A stretch of 64,000 nucleotides of DNA from Fodinisporobacter ferrooxydans (GCF_022818495.1 NZ_CP089291.1:1706501-1770500), one strand, 5' to 3'; positions 24,903-37,578 are shown, numbered from the stretch's first letter. Translations and numbers: made by a program. The notes: a model not told the origin generated them from the sequence alone.

Positions 24903-25778
24903 TCATGTAACGATTTTGGGGAGAAATGATTTTAATTTATCAATTGCTTTCTCCGGAAGCGTACCGTTGATTTTCGATCCCATGGACATGGAAAAGCCCG
25001 ATGGGGCAAATAATCTTGGATAAACCACGAAGCGAAAATGCGAACTTGGCATAGTTCCGTCATGTAAAACAATATTAAACGGATGTTTGGTAAAAAAACG
25101 TTCAAATGCAATCATCGCAGCATGAAATACTTCTGCCAATTCTTTTATCGAATGTTTTGGTACAAGAGAAAAGGACATAAAATGTTCGGTCGGCAAGATC
25201 CATAGTTCGTACGGATATTGTGATGCATATGGAGCAATCGCTTGAAATTCCGTATTTTTAAAGAGTACACGAAACTTTGCTGTTTGTATTTCATGACAGA
25301 GCGGACAAACTCCTTTGGACTGCAGGTAGTGAATAAATCCTTGTTCTTCTTGACGGATCATTGGTGGTATATAATTTAAAGCATATAGTTGGCTGTGCGG
25401 ATGCGGCTGTGTTCCACCGCTGCCAAATCCGAAGTTTCGGAAATAACTCACATACCGAATATTCGGAAGTTCCTGCAGGGCACGAATACGTTCCTGTATA
25501 AATAGCAATAATTGCTCTACGTGAATCTGGCTCATCGTCGAGAATTTGTCGTCATGAAGATCCGATTCGATAATTAATTCTTGTCTCATGGTATCATCAA
25601 CGACCGGATATTTGTTTACAATTGAATAAATGGAGGAGTTTTCGCTTTCGGCAATGATTTGCAAATGTTTGCGATCACAAAAGGGGCAATTGCCGCTTAA
25701 ATAACCGTTTTCTTTTCCCGTGTGGTCGACAAACAGGATCTCATCCCCGGTAAGCGGATGAATTCTTTTATGATTCAT
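24903..25778 (-). CDS. GalT-like hexose-1-phosphate uridylyl/nucleotidyltransferase
   Basis: A 291-residue HIT-superfamily protein close to galactose-1-phosphate uridylyltransferase, which swaps UMP between UDP-glucose and galactose-1-phosphate. Active-site motif G-G-T-Q-P-H-P-H-S-Q-L-Y carries the His-x-His-x-Gln nucleophile site. Two C-P-x-C pairs (C-P-F-C near residue 31 and C-P-L-C near 157) could bind Zn. It is shorter than the usual 340-350 residues and no galK or galE lies nearby, so it may act on another sugar phosphate. Monocistronic; the 3' end abuts a mini-MITE. Confidence 0.75.
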   Translation of the reverse strand: MNHKRIHPLTGDEILFVDHTGKENGYLSGNCPFCDRKHLQIIAESENSSIYSIVNKYPVVDDTMRQELIIESDLHDDKFSTMSQIHVEQLLLFIQERIRALQELPNIRYVSYFRNFGFGSGGTQPHPHSQLYALNYIPPMIRQEEQGFIHYLQSKGVCPLCHEIQTAKFRVLFKNTEFQAIAPYASQYPYELWILPTEHFMSFSLVPKHSIKELAEVFHAAMIAFERFFTKHPFNIVLHDGTMPSSHFRFVVYPRLFAPSGFSMSMGSKINGTLPEKAIDKLKSFLPKIVT

Positions 25779-25844
25779 TAGCGATCACCCCTTCTTAATC
25801 TTATATTATATCATGGGAATTCTGGAAATGGGAGGAGAGGAAAC

Positions 25845-26411
25845 ATGTTGAACCTCGATACTATCCTGGCGTTGATTCGGCATTTTTTTGTTTCTAACGT
25901 TACAAATGTGAATATTCTGGTTTGTGAAGATCAAGTGGATGCACCGGAGCAATTGCTGAATTATTTACAGCAAGTATATGCGGATGTACAGGCAAATGGA
26001 CGTATAACAGTTTCCCATAAGGATGGGGAAGCGATTGCATTGCAAATGACGAGCGATGAAGGCGTACACCAGTTTCAAATTTCCCGGCAAGATGAAAAAT
26101 TTTATTTATCAAAAATTGATGCATTTGCCATGAAAGTTACCGGAGAATCGCCCGCTTTATTTATCTATCATCAAGATAAAGTCGGCGTTATTGCTGCAGT
26201 TACTGCAAAGCTGTCTGAACGGGATATCAATATAGCGAGGCTTGATGTCCATCGGCGGGGCAAAGGTCAGGATGCGTTGTTAGTAATGGAGTTGGATGTG
26301 CCGATCGATCCGGCGGGCCGCCAAGAACTGACACACTTGCAGAATGTAACACATGTAGATTATTATTTGCCTCCGCGAGATTTGCAGCAATTGCCTGGCA
26401 GCATTTCTTAA
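25845..26411 (+). CDS. ACT-domain protein
   Basis: A 188-residue protein. The C-terminal half is an ACT domain: A-L-F-I-Y-H-Q-D-K-V-G-V-I-A-A-V-T-A-K-L, then I-N-I-A-R-L-D-V-H-R and a last strand with V-M-E-L-D-V. ACT domains bind amino acids to control enzymes such as SerA or L-serine dehydratase. The N-terminal half resembles the small domain before the ACT part of serine dehydratase beta subunits only weakly. ATG follows GGGAGGAGAGG. No enzyme gene of amino-acid metabolism is adjacent, so the target is unknown. Confidence 0.7.
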   Translation: MLNLDTILALIRHFFVSNVTNVNILVCEDQVDAPEQLLNYLQQVYADVQANGRITVSHKDGEAIALQMTSDEGVHQFQISRQDEKFYLSKIDAFAMKVTGESPALFIYHQDKVGVIAAVTAKLSERDINIARLDVHRRGKGQDALLVMELDVPIDPAGRQELTHLQNVTHVDYYLPPRDLQQLPGSIS

Positions 26412-26549
26412 TAAACGTGCAAACGTGCGTATTCAAAAAGCTCCAAAAAGCAAGGTGCTTTTTTGTCCCCGGAAATTCGTCTCCAGAGAATGTATTAGAC
26501 ATAAGCCACAATGCAAATGCAAAACAGTGGCGGAGAGGAGGATGGAATC

Positions 26550-26789
26550 ATGATCGCATCTAACATTGATACAACACATCTTGTGATTCGGATAATTGCT
26601 GGGACTACTGTAGATGGAAAAGCGATTTACAAGAATCGCACATACAATAATATCAAAGTTTCAGCAACAGATGACGATGTGTATGCGGTTGGACAAGCAA
26701 TGGCAAGTTTGCAAGCAGATCAGGTGGCTGCAGTTGAACGGATTAATACGAACAAGCTGAGCGACAACAATGCATCCGTCTCTGTATGA
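26550..26789 (+). CDS. DUF1659 family small protein
   Basis: A 79-residue protein with the DUF1659 look: L-V-I-R-I-I-A-G-T-x-V-D-G-K-A-I-Y-K-N-R-T-Y-N-N-I-K, then Y-A-V-G-Q-A-M-A-S-L-Q. ATG at 26550 is chosen because AGGAGG lies about 12 bases before it, with GAGGATGG nearer. The next gene is a DUF2922 protein, the usual partner in Bacilli. The function of this pair is unknown. Confidence 0.8.
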   Translation: MIASNIDTTHLVIRIIAGTTVDGKAIYKNRTYNNIKVSATDDDVYAVGQAMASLQADQVAAVERINTNKLSDNNASVSV

Positions 26790-26872
26790 ATTGCAGCAAA
26801 AGGTGAATGACACATTCACAACAATTCTTAAACAGGTATTCGAAAATTGCAAAATGTGAGGAGGAAATCAGG

Positions 26873-27094
26873 GTGACAAAAACGACGCTGGAACTTATAT
26901 TCCAGACTGCATCCGGACAAAAGGTGAGAATCCAGATCCCCAATCCCAAACAACCGGTGGATCCTGTGAGTTTGAATGCGGCGCTTGATTTGATCGTTTC
27001 GAAAAACTGCTTCGTTTTTAAAAGCGGCGACATTGTAAAAAAAATCGGCGCGCAAATTTCAAGTTCAACCCAAACTCCGGTATCCTTAACGTAA
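26873..27094 (+). CDS. DUF2922 family small protein
   Basis: A 73-residue beta-rich protein: T-L-E-L-I-F-Q-T-A-S-G-Q-K-V-R-I-Q-I-P-N-P, the repeated start of DUF2922, then L-N-A-A-L-D-L-I-V-S-K-N. It ends G-A-Q-I-S-S-S-T. GTG start at 26873 with GAGGAGG 7 bases before. Co-encoded with the DUF1659 protein 83 bases upstream; the two families are commonly paired. Confidence 0.8.
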   Translation: MTKTTLELIFQTASGQKVRIQIPNPKQPVDPVSLNAALDLIVSKNCFVFKSGDIVKKIGAQISSSTQTPVSLT

Positions 27095-27131
27095 ATATGC
27101 GGGACATTTTTTGGCGAATAAAGAACGTGAT

Positions 27132-27292
27132 GAGGCTGTCCCAAAAGTCAATTTTGGATTTTTCAGCCCCCATTTTTTTCAAAATATAAAATAAAGAACA
27201 AGCCTCCAACCCCACTTTCATTGTGGTTTTGGAGGTTTCTCGTTCTAGTTTTGGGACTGGTTCATTCGGTGTCACCCTTTTGGGACAGCCTC
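27132..27292 (+). mobile_element. 161-bp MITE-like element, family B
   Basis: Ends are perfect 16-base inverted repeats, GAGGCTGTCCCAAAAG and CTTTTGGGACAGCCTC. The interior holds a second hairpin (GAAC..CCTCCAA..CCAC / GTGG..TTGGAGG..GTTC). No reading frame. The ends resemble those of IS1182-type elements, so an IS of that group elsewhere may mobilise it. No clear target duplication. The 155-bp MITE inserted 5 bases away. Confidence 0.75.
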
Positions 27293-27297
27293 TTTTA

Positions 27298-27452
27298 GAG
27301 GATGTTCAAAAAGTAGTCAAAACTCCCCGGCGGATTGCTTTGCCGAATCCCCAAAAGGCTTACTCATGTACCAAACACGTACACTCCGTCGCCTTTTCGA
27401 GCTTCGACTTCGCACTCCTTGTGTCTTACTTAACCACTTTTTGAACACGCAC
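27298..27452 (+). mobile_element. 155-bp MITE-like element, copy 2 (family A)
   Basis: Same 155-base length and ends as copy 1 (GAGGATGTTCAAAAAG left; the right end reads GTGCGTGTTCAAAAAG on the other strand). It is flanked by TTTTA on both sides (27293-27297 and 27453-27457). It therefore inserted directly beside the family B element. Confidence 0.87.
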
Positions 27453-27471
27453 TTTTAAAGTTTTAGAAAGC

Positions 27472-27918
27472 TTAGGAAATGGTTGTGGTGGAAAGCTGAT
27501 ACATATAAGGAATCGGTCCGTCAACTGTCCATAAATATTTTACTTGATTTGGTAAAAATCTCCCCCAATGTTTGAATAAATCTTCCGCATAATCTCTGGA
27601 TGCATCAAAGTATTGCTCCCTTACTGCCGTACAGAGAGTAGATTCTTGTGGATAGACGCCACTGATTGCTTGTAATAAATACGAAAAAAATGTGGTTTCA
27701 GACCATGCTTTAAAACAAGGATCGAATATTCCAAGCGGTGGCGGAGGCAACTGCGTATAAAAAGTTGATCGAAAAAAGGGCCCTATTACATTTGCACAGG
27801 ATGGGCCGTATACATAGGTGGCCGGTGTGTCTGCGGCATCAACTTGCAGTTCAGGTTGAATCAATTTTGGCGGATGGTAGGAATGTTTCTGGTTAAGGGA
27901 TTTGCTTTCTCTTCGCAC
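27472..27918 (-). CDS. unknown protein (148 aa)
   Basis: A 148-residue protein without membrane segments or a signal, starting at GTG 27918 with GGGGAG 8 bases before. It has a proline run (L-P-P-P-P-L-G-I-F-D-P-C-F) and many aromatic residues in W-S-E-T-T-F-F-S-Y-L-L and Y-L-W-T-V. It is transcribed ahead of the MITE. I do not recognise a family. Composition is in line with a spore-associated or secreted small protein, but this is speculation. Confidence 0.5.
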   Translation of the reverse strand: MRRESKSLNQKHSYHPPKLIQPELQVDAADTPATYVYGPSCANVIGPFFRSTFYTQLPPPPLGIFDPCFKAWSETTFFSYLLQAISGVYPQESTLCTAVREQYFDASRDYAEDLFKHWGRFLPNQVKYLWTVDGPIPYMYQLSTTTIS

Positions 27919-27996
27919 ACGTAATACTCCCCATTTGCATATTGGAAAACAATCTTGCCCAGTTGCCTTACCATATGCAGATGAACGGGGAGTTTG

Positions 27997-28233
27997 TTAC
28001 GGCGATTCTCGTATGAGTTCTATGATTTTGTTCAAAAGTTCATCGGGTGTAGCACCTTCAATTATCTCGGTATCATTAATGAGTACAAAGGGCGTATGAT
28101 AACAATTGTGACAGTTTCCAAGGCAACTCCATTGTGTGAAATGGATATTTGGGAACATCTCTTGCAGTTGGGACAAAACAGAAGATGTTCCAACAGTAAA
28201 GTTCCCTATGCATACCTCTATTTTTCTGATCAA
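27997..28233 (-). CDS. DUF1450 (YuzB-like) protein
   Basis: A 78-residue protein with the YuzB-like cysteine pattern: I-E-V-C-I-G-N-F near the start and W-S-C-L-G-N-C-H-N-C in the middle, then P-F-V-L-I-N and I-I-E-G-A-T-P-D-E-L-L. Four cysteines in a thioredoxin-like small fold suggest a [2Fe-2S] or Zn site; not shown. Start is TTG at 28233, preceded by GGGGGA. The gene is 18 bases after the stop of the DedA gene on the same strand. Confidence 0.8.
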   Translation of the reverse strand: MIRKIEVCIGNFTVGTSSVLSQLQEMFPNIHFTQWSCLGNCHNCYHTPFVLINDTEIIEGATPDELLNKIIELIRESP

Positions 28234-28251
28234 AAAAATCCCCCATTAAAG

Positions 28252-28869
28252 CTAAAACAACTTTGAGTTCTTGCGTTTCCAAAAAAAATATCCAGAAATC
28301 AGAATCATGATTGCCAACAAGATGAAAAGCAACAGTGATTGAATGGTTTGTGCAATGACTTGCCAGTGTTCTCCGATCCAATAACCGATTCCCACCCATG
28401 AAAAACACCAAAGAAAAAAACCGAATAAACTATATATGAAGAATTCGGCCCATTCCATATTCCCAATTCCTGCAATGTAACTGCTGACTGTTCGTACGCC
28501 TGGGAGAAAGCGGCCAAGGACTAGTACCAGCATTCCATGTTTTTCTGATAATTTTTGGGCCCGTACAATATAGCTATCTTTAATAAATGCATATCGCCCA
28601 AAATTAAAAAGAATTTTCATTCCATAACGTTTTCCCAGAAAGAATGCAATCCATGATCCTAGCCAACACCCGAGGCTTGCGGCTAGGAATACCGTTACGA
28701 ATTGAAATTTTCCTTGTGCGGCGAGAAACCCGTAAAACCCCATTACAAAATCTCCGGGAAATGGTATCCCGATTCCTTCCGCCAGCATTGAGATCAGTAT
28801 TCCAAAAGATCCCAGCTCAAATATAATATGAAAAAATGAACTCCAAATGCCGGATTCCAATGGTACCAT
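28252..28869 (-). CDS. DedA family membrane protein (second)
   Basis: A 205-residue DedA protein with E-G-I-G-I-P-F-P-G-D at the re-entrant loop, G-S-W-I-A-F-F-L-G and the signature V-L-G-R-F-L-P-G-V-R-T-V-S-S-Y-I-A-G. Several family members move undecaprenyl phosphate or phospholipids across the membrane. It differs from the first DedA by having G-D in place of S-E in the re-entrant motif. The start may be ATG 28869, with AAAGG immediately before, or TTG at 28860, which gives better spacing. Followed by the DUF1450 gene. Confidence 0.85.
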   Translation of the reverse strand: MVPLESGIWSSFFHIIFELGSFGILISMLAEGIGIPFPGDFVMGFYGFLAAQGKFQFVTVFLAASLGCWLGSWIAFFLGKRYGMKILFNFGRYAFIKDSYIVRAQKLSEKHGMLVLVLGRFLPGVRTVSSYIAGIGNMEWAEFFIYSLFGFFLWCFSWVGIGYWIGEHWQVIAQTIQSLLLFILLAIMILISGYFFWKRKNSKLF

Positions 28870-28958
28870 CCTTTCATCAAGAAATACGAGAGAATCTTTA
28901 CTATATAGAATAAAGATTCTCCTTGATAAAAGGTATGCGGCCAGGCGCGGAACATGTC

Positions 28959-29420
28959 TTATCGAATCAAGCCGCCATTATAAGCGCCGCGATAAATCAC
29001 TTGTTTGTCTATTTCGATCCATTCCCGTCCCTCAAAATCATCGATTGTACCAATTTGCGTACTGCGGTACCGGAAATTTCCGTCCGAATGCTCACTTGGA
29101 CCACGAAAGCTTGAGTGATCGGACGATGCGAATTGAATAGAAGAGAGAAGAAAACGCAATGTGTGTTGTATATTGACTTCAGGCCTGTCCAAAACATTGC
29201 CATTAAACATAAGATTCCAAATGGGTTGATCTTGTTCAAAAACCATCAGCCACCCTGTGTATTGTTGATACCCGTAAGCAGTTAATTGGAATGTGTATGG
29301 GTGTATGCTATAAGATTTTTCGTATTTTGTGATTGTGGTATTAGCATGATGCAACCATGCATCTCCGAATACATAGGGTATAGCCAGTTGTATAGATTCT
29401 TGCAAACGTGACAGATTCAT
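28959..29420 (-). CDS. DUF5680-like protein
   Basis: A 153-residue soluble protein. Alternating aromatic beta strands (W-L-M-V-F-E-Q-D-Q-P-I-W-N-L-M-F-N-G-N-V, then S-F-R-G-P) match the DUF5680 pattern, which is often fused to XRE regulators; here no helix-turn-helix precedes it. It ends Y-R-G-A-Y-N-G-G. ATG at 29420 follows GAAGGTGGTGG. Role unknown. It lies between the DedA gene and the rRNA operon. Confidence 0.6.
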   Translation of the reverse strand: MNLSRLQESIQLAIPYVFGDAWLHHANTTITKYEKSYSIHPYTFQLTAYGYQQYTGWLMVFEQDQPIWNLMFNGNVLDRPEVNIQHTLRFLLSSIQFASSDHSSFRGPSEHSDGNFRYRSTQIGTIDDFEGREWIEIDKQVIYRGAYNGGLIR

Positions 29421-29593
29421 GAAGATACCACCACCTTCATAATTGTGTATCAATGTAAGAGGAAGTCAGGCTGTTATTCTTAACTATATCATGATTACGT
29501 GTGAATTGATAAGAAATCCGGATGAATAATGATGTGTTTTTTAAATCCTTGAGAATTGAGTAAAATTTGTTTGAATTTATCTTAAAATATGTA

Positions 29594-29623
29594 TTGATTT
29601 TTGTATATCGTGCATGGTAATAT
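29594..29623 (+). promoter_or_regulatory. rRNA operon promoter, upstream (P1)
   Basis: TTGATT (29594-29599), 18-base spacer, TAATAT (29618-29623). A weaker match than P2, but placed as in Bacillus tandem rrn promoters. Lies in the 510-base gap between the DUF5680 gene and 16S, which otherwise holds leader sequence only. Confidence 0.5.
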
Positions 29624-29722
29624 AGCATTCGTCGCCACGATGTGGTTGTGGTTGATTACTGATGATTCGTTGAATTCTTTTTCTCAAATGGTGATTTGCG
29701 AAATTTGATATCAAAAAAAGGA

Positions 29723-29751
29723 TTGACATCTCGATTGTGGTTTGATATCAT
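29723..29751 (+). promoter_or_regulatory. rRNA operon promoter, downstream (P2)
   Basis: TTGACA (29723-29728), exactly 17 bases, TATCAT (29746-29751). A/T-rich sequence with TTTGATATCAAA just upstream may act as an UP element. A small stem (TCCG...CGGA) follows in the leader at about 29881. Confidence 0.8.
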
Positions 29752-29934
29752 AATCAAGTCGCCTTCGGAAGAAGATGAAGGTGAAGTTCCTTGAAAACTA
29801 AACAAGTGCAGGGAGTTATTATGTAACTCCTGTCATTAGTCAGCAATGTTTCTGACAGGGTCAAGTAATGAATAGATAGTTCCGACAACCTTCGGTTGCG
29901 GAGTAAATTCACACGAAGTGCTGAAGCATTAAGT

Positions 29935-31490
<1,556 letters not shown>

Positions 31491-31837
31491 AAGTCCCTTA
31501 TGGGGATGCGAAAAAGAATGTTTGTGTTACACGAACATTGCCCTGCACTTGGTTAGTTTTGAGGGAACCTCCCTCAAATGGAAACATCTGATGGTTGCAT
31601 CGCTGGATGCAGCGTATTAAGATGGATTTCCTGCTTCCGCAAGGAAGCGTGAATATGGAATGGCTTTTTTATGTACTTTGTTCTTGATGTTCTTTGAAAA
31701 CTGGATAGCGAATTCTATCGTATACAGGATGAATACAATGCGTGGTAACTGCGCAAGCAGTACACAATTTCATCAAATGTTTTACCCGAGCGCTTAACGA
31801 TTTTTTGGTATGCATGTTTCATGCAGCACCCAACTGC

Positions 31838-31944
31838 GACTCGCTAGCGGCGAGAAGTGCTAGGAAGAGATTTCGTGAAGAAGTGAGCATAATGGAATTA
31901 TGTGAACGATGAACGAAAGATCTGACAACGCAATTCGAAGCCGA
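31838..31944 (+). repeat. spacer repeat unit in the 16S-23S region
   Basis: A segment starting GACTCGCTAGCGGCGAGAAG and ending near CAATTCGAAGCCG is a diverged relative of the units repeated in the 23S-5S spacer (35009-35365). No tRNA gene lies in the 16S-23S spacer. Confidence 0.6.
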
Positions 31945-31960
31945 TAGGTAGAGTCGCCTA

Positions 31961-34937
<2,977 letters not shown>

Positions 34938-35008
34938 AAACAAAAAGGTTTACGTGCGCAAAGGATACGATAGCATTCGCATCTGGTTTTGAAAGAACAT
35001 CTTTCTTT

Positions 35009-35365
35009 ATGATTCGCTAGAAGCGAGAAGTGCAAGGAATGACCGGAGCGAGTGAAGGAGCGTACGGTATTGGTACGTGACTGAAGCGAGTGATGGGAAA
35101 TGACACAGCAATTCGAAGCTTAGAGTGAATGGAGTCGAATCAGAAGCGAGAAATACAAGGAAGCGCTTGAGTGACGGAAGGAGCGTACGTATTTGGTACG
35201 TGACTGACGGAACGAAAGATGCTGACGCAGTAGTTCGAAGCGTTTCAATAAATGATTCGCTAGAAGCGAGAAGTGCAAGGAATGACCGGAGCGAGTGAAG
35301 GAGCGTACGGTATTGGTACGTGACTGAAGCGAGTGATGGGAAATGACACAGCAATTCGAAGCTTA
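35009..35365 (+). repeat. tandem repeat in the 23S-5S spacer (three units)
   Basis: Two 114-base units that read as identical (35009-35122 and 35252-35365) flank a diverged unit (about 35136-35243). Each starts like GATTCGCTAGAAGCGAGAAG, has a CGTAC...GTACG hairpin in the middle and ends CAATTCGAAGC. The spacer is therefore unusually long (about 440 bases). Confidence 0.85.
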
Positions 35366-35379
35366 TAGTAGAATCAGAT

Positions 35380-35497
35380 GTCTGGTGATGATGGCAGAGG
35401 GGATACACACGTACCCATCCCGAACACGACCGTTAAGCCCTCTAGCGCCGATGGTACTTGGAGCGCAGGCTCCTGGGAGAGTAGGACGTTGCCAGGC
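35380..35497 (+). rRNA. rrf: 5S ribosomal RNA
   Basis: TCTGGTGATGATGGCAGAGG to GACGTTGCCAGGC, with the CCGAACACGACCGTTAAGC segment typical of Bacilli 5S. Ends estimated. Confidence 0.93.
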
Positions 35498-35506
35498 AAT
35501 AAAAAT

Positions 35507-35582
35507 GGGGGTATAGCTCAGTTGGGAGAGCACCTGCCTTGCAAGCAGGGGGTCAGCGGTTCGAATCCGCTTACCTCCACCA
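35507..35582 (+). tRNA. tRNA-Ala (TGC)
   Basis: 76 bases, complete cloverleaf, anticodon in CTTGCAA, CCA encoded. First of 23 tRNA genes after 5S. Confidence 0.95.
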
Positions 35583-35653
35583 TTTACCTAATTCCAGTAA
35601 TTCTAGGTATAAGATCTTTTTACTACCACAAAATGATATATTCTTGGTCATAT

Positions 35654-35728
35654 TCCTCGATAGCTCAGCGGTAGAGCATCCGGCTGTTAACCGGAGGGTC
35701 GCAGGTTCGAATCCTGCTCGGGGAGCCA
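35654..35728 (+). tRNA. tRNA-Asn (GTT)
   Basis: 75 bases, anticodon loop CTGTTAA, CCA encoded. Confidence 0.95.
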
Positions 35729-35733
35729 TGTAA

Positions 35734-35809
35734 GGGCGCTTAGCTCAGCTGGGAGAGCACCTGCCTTACAAGCAGGGGGTCGGCGGTTCGATCCCGTCAG
35801 CGCCCACCA
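35734..35809 (+). tRNA. tRNA-Val (TAC)
   Basis: 76 bases, anticodon loop CTTACAA, CCA encoded. Confidence 0.95.
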
Positions 35810-35814
35810 TAGAT

Positions 35815-35890
<76 letters not shown>

Positions 35891-35896
35891 CGAATT

Positions 35897-35981
35897 GCTC
35901 GAGTGGCGGAATAGGCAGACGCAACAGACTTAAAATCTGTCGGGATGTTGTCTCGTGCCGGTTCGAGTCCGGCTTCGAGCA
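35897..35981 (+). tRNA. tRNA-Leu (TAA)
   Basis: Anticodon loop CTTAAAA, long variable arm with the pattern expected for leucine. Discriminator A is followed by CTG, so CCA is not encoded and must be added by nucleotidyltransferase. Confidence 0.93.
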
Positions 35982-35992
35982 CTGTAGATTTT

Positions 35993-36069
35993 CGGAGTAT
36001 AGCGCAGTTTGGTAGCGCGCTTGGCTTGGGACCAAGAGGTCGCGGGTTCAAATCCTGCTACTCCGACCA
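35993..36069 (+). tRNA. tRNA-Pro (TGG)
   Basis: 77 bases, anticodon loop CTTGGGA, CCA encoded. Confidence 0.95.
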
Positions 36070-36073
36070 GTAC

Positions 36074-36149
36074 GAGCCATTAGCTCAGTTGGTAGAGCAC
36101 CTGACTTTTAATCAGGGTGTCGCTGGTTCGAGTCCAGCATGGCTCACCA
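36074..36149 (+). tRNA. tRNA-Lys (TTT)
   Basis: 76 bases, anticodon loop CTTTTAA, CCA encoded. Confidence 0.95.
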
Positions 36150-36220
36150 TAAGGCAACAGATATGGATATTATTAACGTGTGGATTCAGTAGGGCAATTA
36201 AATTTTTCTCTATGCAATGC

Positions 36221-36295
36221 GCGGAAATAGCTCAGTGGTAGAGCATCGCCTTGCCAAGGCGAGGGCCGCGGGTTCGAGTCCCGTTTTCCGCTCCA
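36221..36295 (+). tRNA. tRNA-Gly (GCC)
   Basis: 75 bases, anticodon loop CTTGCCA, CCA encoded. Preceded by a 71-base spacer. Confidence 0.95.
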
Positions 36296-36303
36296 GTATT
36301 TAT

Positions 36304-36397
36304 GGAGAGATGTCCGAGTTTGGTCGAAGGAGCACGATTGGAAATCGTGTAGGCGGCTAAAACCGTCTCGAGGGTTCGAATCCCTCTCTCTCCGCCA
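36304..36397 (+). tRNA. tRNA-Ser (GGA)
   Basis: 94 bases with a long variable arm, anticodon GGA within ATTGGAAAT, CCA encoded. Confidence 0.95.
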
Positions 36398-36421
36398 TTT
36401 AAAATATTTTATACTTTTACT

Positions 36422-36504
36422 GCGGTCGTGGCGGAATCGGCAGACGCGCACGTTTGAGGGGCGTGTGGGCAACCGTATGGGTTCAAGTCCCATCGACCGC
36501 ACCA
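36422..36504 (+). tRNA. tRNA-Leu (GAG)
   Basis: 83 bases, loop TTGAGGG read as anticodon GAG, variable arm present (GGGCAACCGTATG region), CCA encoded. Confidence 0.9.
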
Positions 36505-36519
36505 CTATTCGGATGATAG

Positions 36520-36594
<75 letters not shown>

Positions 36595-36622
36595 TTTTTT
36601 GATTGTATTTCGTGAGAATTAT

Positions 36623-36699
36623 GTGCCCTTAGCTCAGCTGGATAGAGCGTTTGACTACGAATCAAAAGGTCGGGAGTTCGAATCTCTCAGGGCACGCCA
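36623..36699 (+). tRNA. tRNA-Arg (ACG)
   Basis: 77 bases, anticodon ACG in ACTACGAAT (first base expected to become inosine), CCA encoded. Confidence 0.95.
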
Positions 36700-36709
36700 T
36701 ATCCGAAAT

Positions 36710-36781
36710 GGCCCCATGGTCAAGCGGTTAAGACACCGCCCTTTCACGGCGGTAACAGGGGTTCGAATCCCCTTGGGGTCA
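36710..36781 (+). tRNA. tRNA-Glu (TTC)
   Basis: 72 bases to the discriminator, anticodon loop CTTTCAC. Followed by TCA, so CCA is not encoded. Confidence 0.92.
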
Positions 36782-36788
36782 TCAACAT

Positions 36789-36864
<76 letters not shown>

Positions 36865-36867
36865 TAA

Positions 36868-36960
36868 CAGAAATCGGAAGCCGGAGACCAGAGTGTTGCA
36901 TGTTTTTCTAATCTTCCATGAGTTGCTCTGGCATATGGAATTCCTCCTCTGACAACTGAA
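36868..36960 (+). repeat. repeat-bearing spacer in the tRNA array (copy 1)
   Basis: Contains ATCGGAAGCCGGAGACCAGA and GTG, then later TGCTCTGGCAT: a broken inverted repeat. A longer form of the same unit fills the spacer at 37314-37408. Confidence 0.5.
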
Positions 36961-36965
36961 AAAAT

Positions 36966-37042
36966 GGAGCTGTGGTGTAGAGGCCTAACATGCCTGCCTG
37001 TCACGCAGGAGACCGCGGGTTCGAATCCCGTCAGCTCCGCCA
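36966..37042 (+). tRNA. tRNA-Asp (GTC)
   Basis: 77 bases, anticodon loop CTGTCAC, CCA encoded. Confidence 0.95.
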
Positions 37043-37062
37043 ATTTTCCAATAGTATATCGT

Positions 37063-37139
37063 GGTGGGTGTGGCGAAGTGGTTAACGCACCGGATTGTGG
37101 CTCCGGGACTCGTGGGTTCGATTCCCATCACTCACCCCA
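37063..37139 (+). tRNA. tRNA-His (GTG)
   Basis: 77 bases including the extra G at position -1 opposite C73, the identity mark of tRNA-His. Anticodon GTG in ATTGTGGCT, CCA encoded. Confidence 0.93.
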
Positions 37140-37152
37140 TACATAGAATTAA

Positions 37153-37227
37153 TGGGGATTAGCCAAGCGGTAAGGCAACGGACTTTGACTCCGTCACGCG
37201 AAGGTTCGAATCCTTCATCCCCAGCCA
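37153..37227 (+). tRNA. tRNA-Gln (TTG)
   Basis: 75 bases, anticodon loop CTTTGAC, CCA encoded. Confidence 0.95.
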
Positions 37228-37232
37228 TATGC

Positions 37233-37308
<76 letters not shown>

Positions 37309-37313
37309 TATAA

Positions 37314-37408
37314 CAGAGTCCGGAAGCCAGAAACCGGAGACCAGAGTGCTTCTATAGCCCTCTGATCTAAATAAAACACTCTGGCATCTGGTCTCTGGCA
37401 TCTGATAT
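37314..37408 (+). repeat. repeat-bearing spacer in the tRNA array (copy 2)
   Basis: CCGGAAGCCAGAAACCGGAG and ACCAGAGTG face CACTCTGGCATCTGGTCTCT, giving a long imperfect hairpin. The first part is shared with the spacer at 36868-36960. Confidence 0.55.
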
Positions 37409-37492
37409 GGAGGGGTACCAAAGTGGCCAAATGGGGCGGACTGTAAATCCGTTGCGGAAGCTTCGTAGGTTCGAATCCTACCCCCTCCACCA
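37409..37492 (+). tRNA. tRNA-Tyr (GTA)
   Basis: 84 bases with a long variable arm as expected for bacterial tRNA-Tyr, anticodon loop CTGTAAA, CCA encoded. Confidence 0.94.
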
Positions 37493-37499
37493 TAGAAAC

Positions 37500-37573
37500 G
37501 GCTCGATAGCTCAGTTGGTTAGAGCGACGGATTCATAACCCGTAGGTCGGCAGTTCGAATCTGCCTCGAGCCA
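37500..37573 (+). tRNA. tRNA-Met or tRNA-Ile2 (CAT)
   Basis: Anticodon loop TTCATAA. Because CAT anticodons serve both elongator Met and, after lysidine modification, Ile-ATA, the identity is open. Discriminator A is followed by TCA, so CCA is not encoded. Confidence 0.85.
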
Positions 37574-37578
37574 TCATT

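Noticed and set aside
26425-26440. Single GTGCGTATTCAAAAAG resembling a family A end
   Set aside because: No partner end or target duplication within a sensible distance; may be a remnant or chance.
35009-35365. Possible CRISPR array
   Set aside because: Only three units of about 114 bases without unique spacers, placed in an rRNA spacer; no cas genes in the window.
35007-35408. 133-codon frame with repeated peptide segments
   Set aside because: It is the translation of the tandem spacer repeats between 23S and 5S; no start signal.
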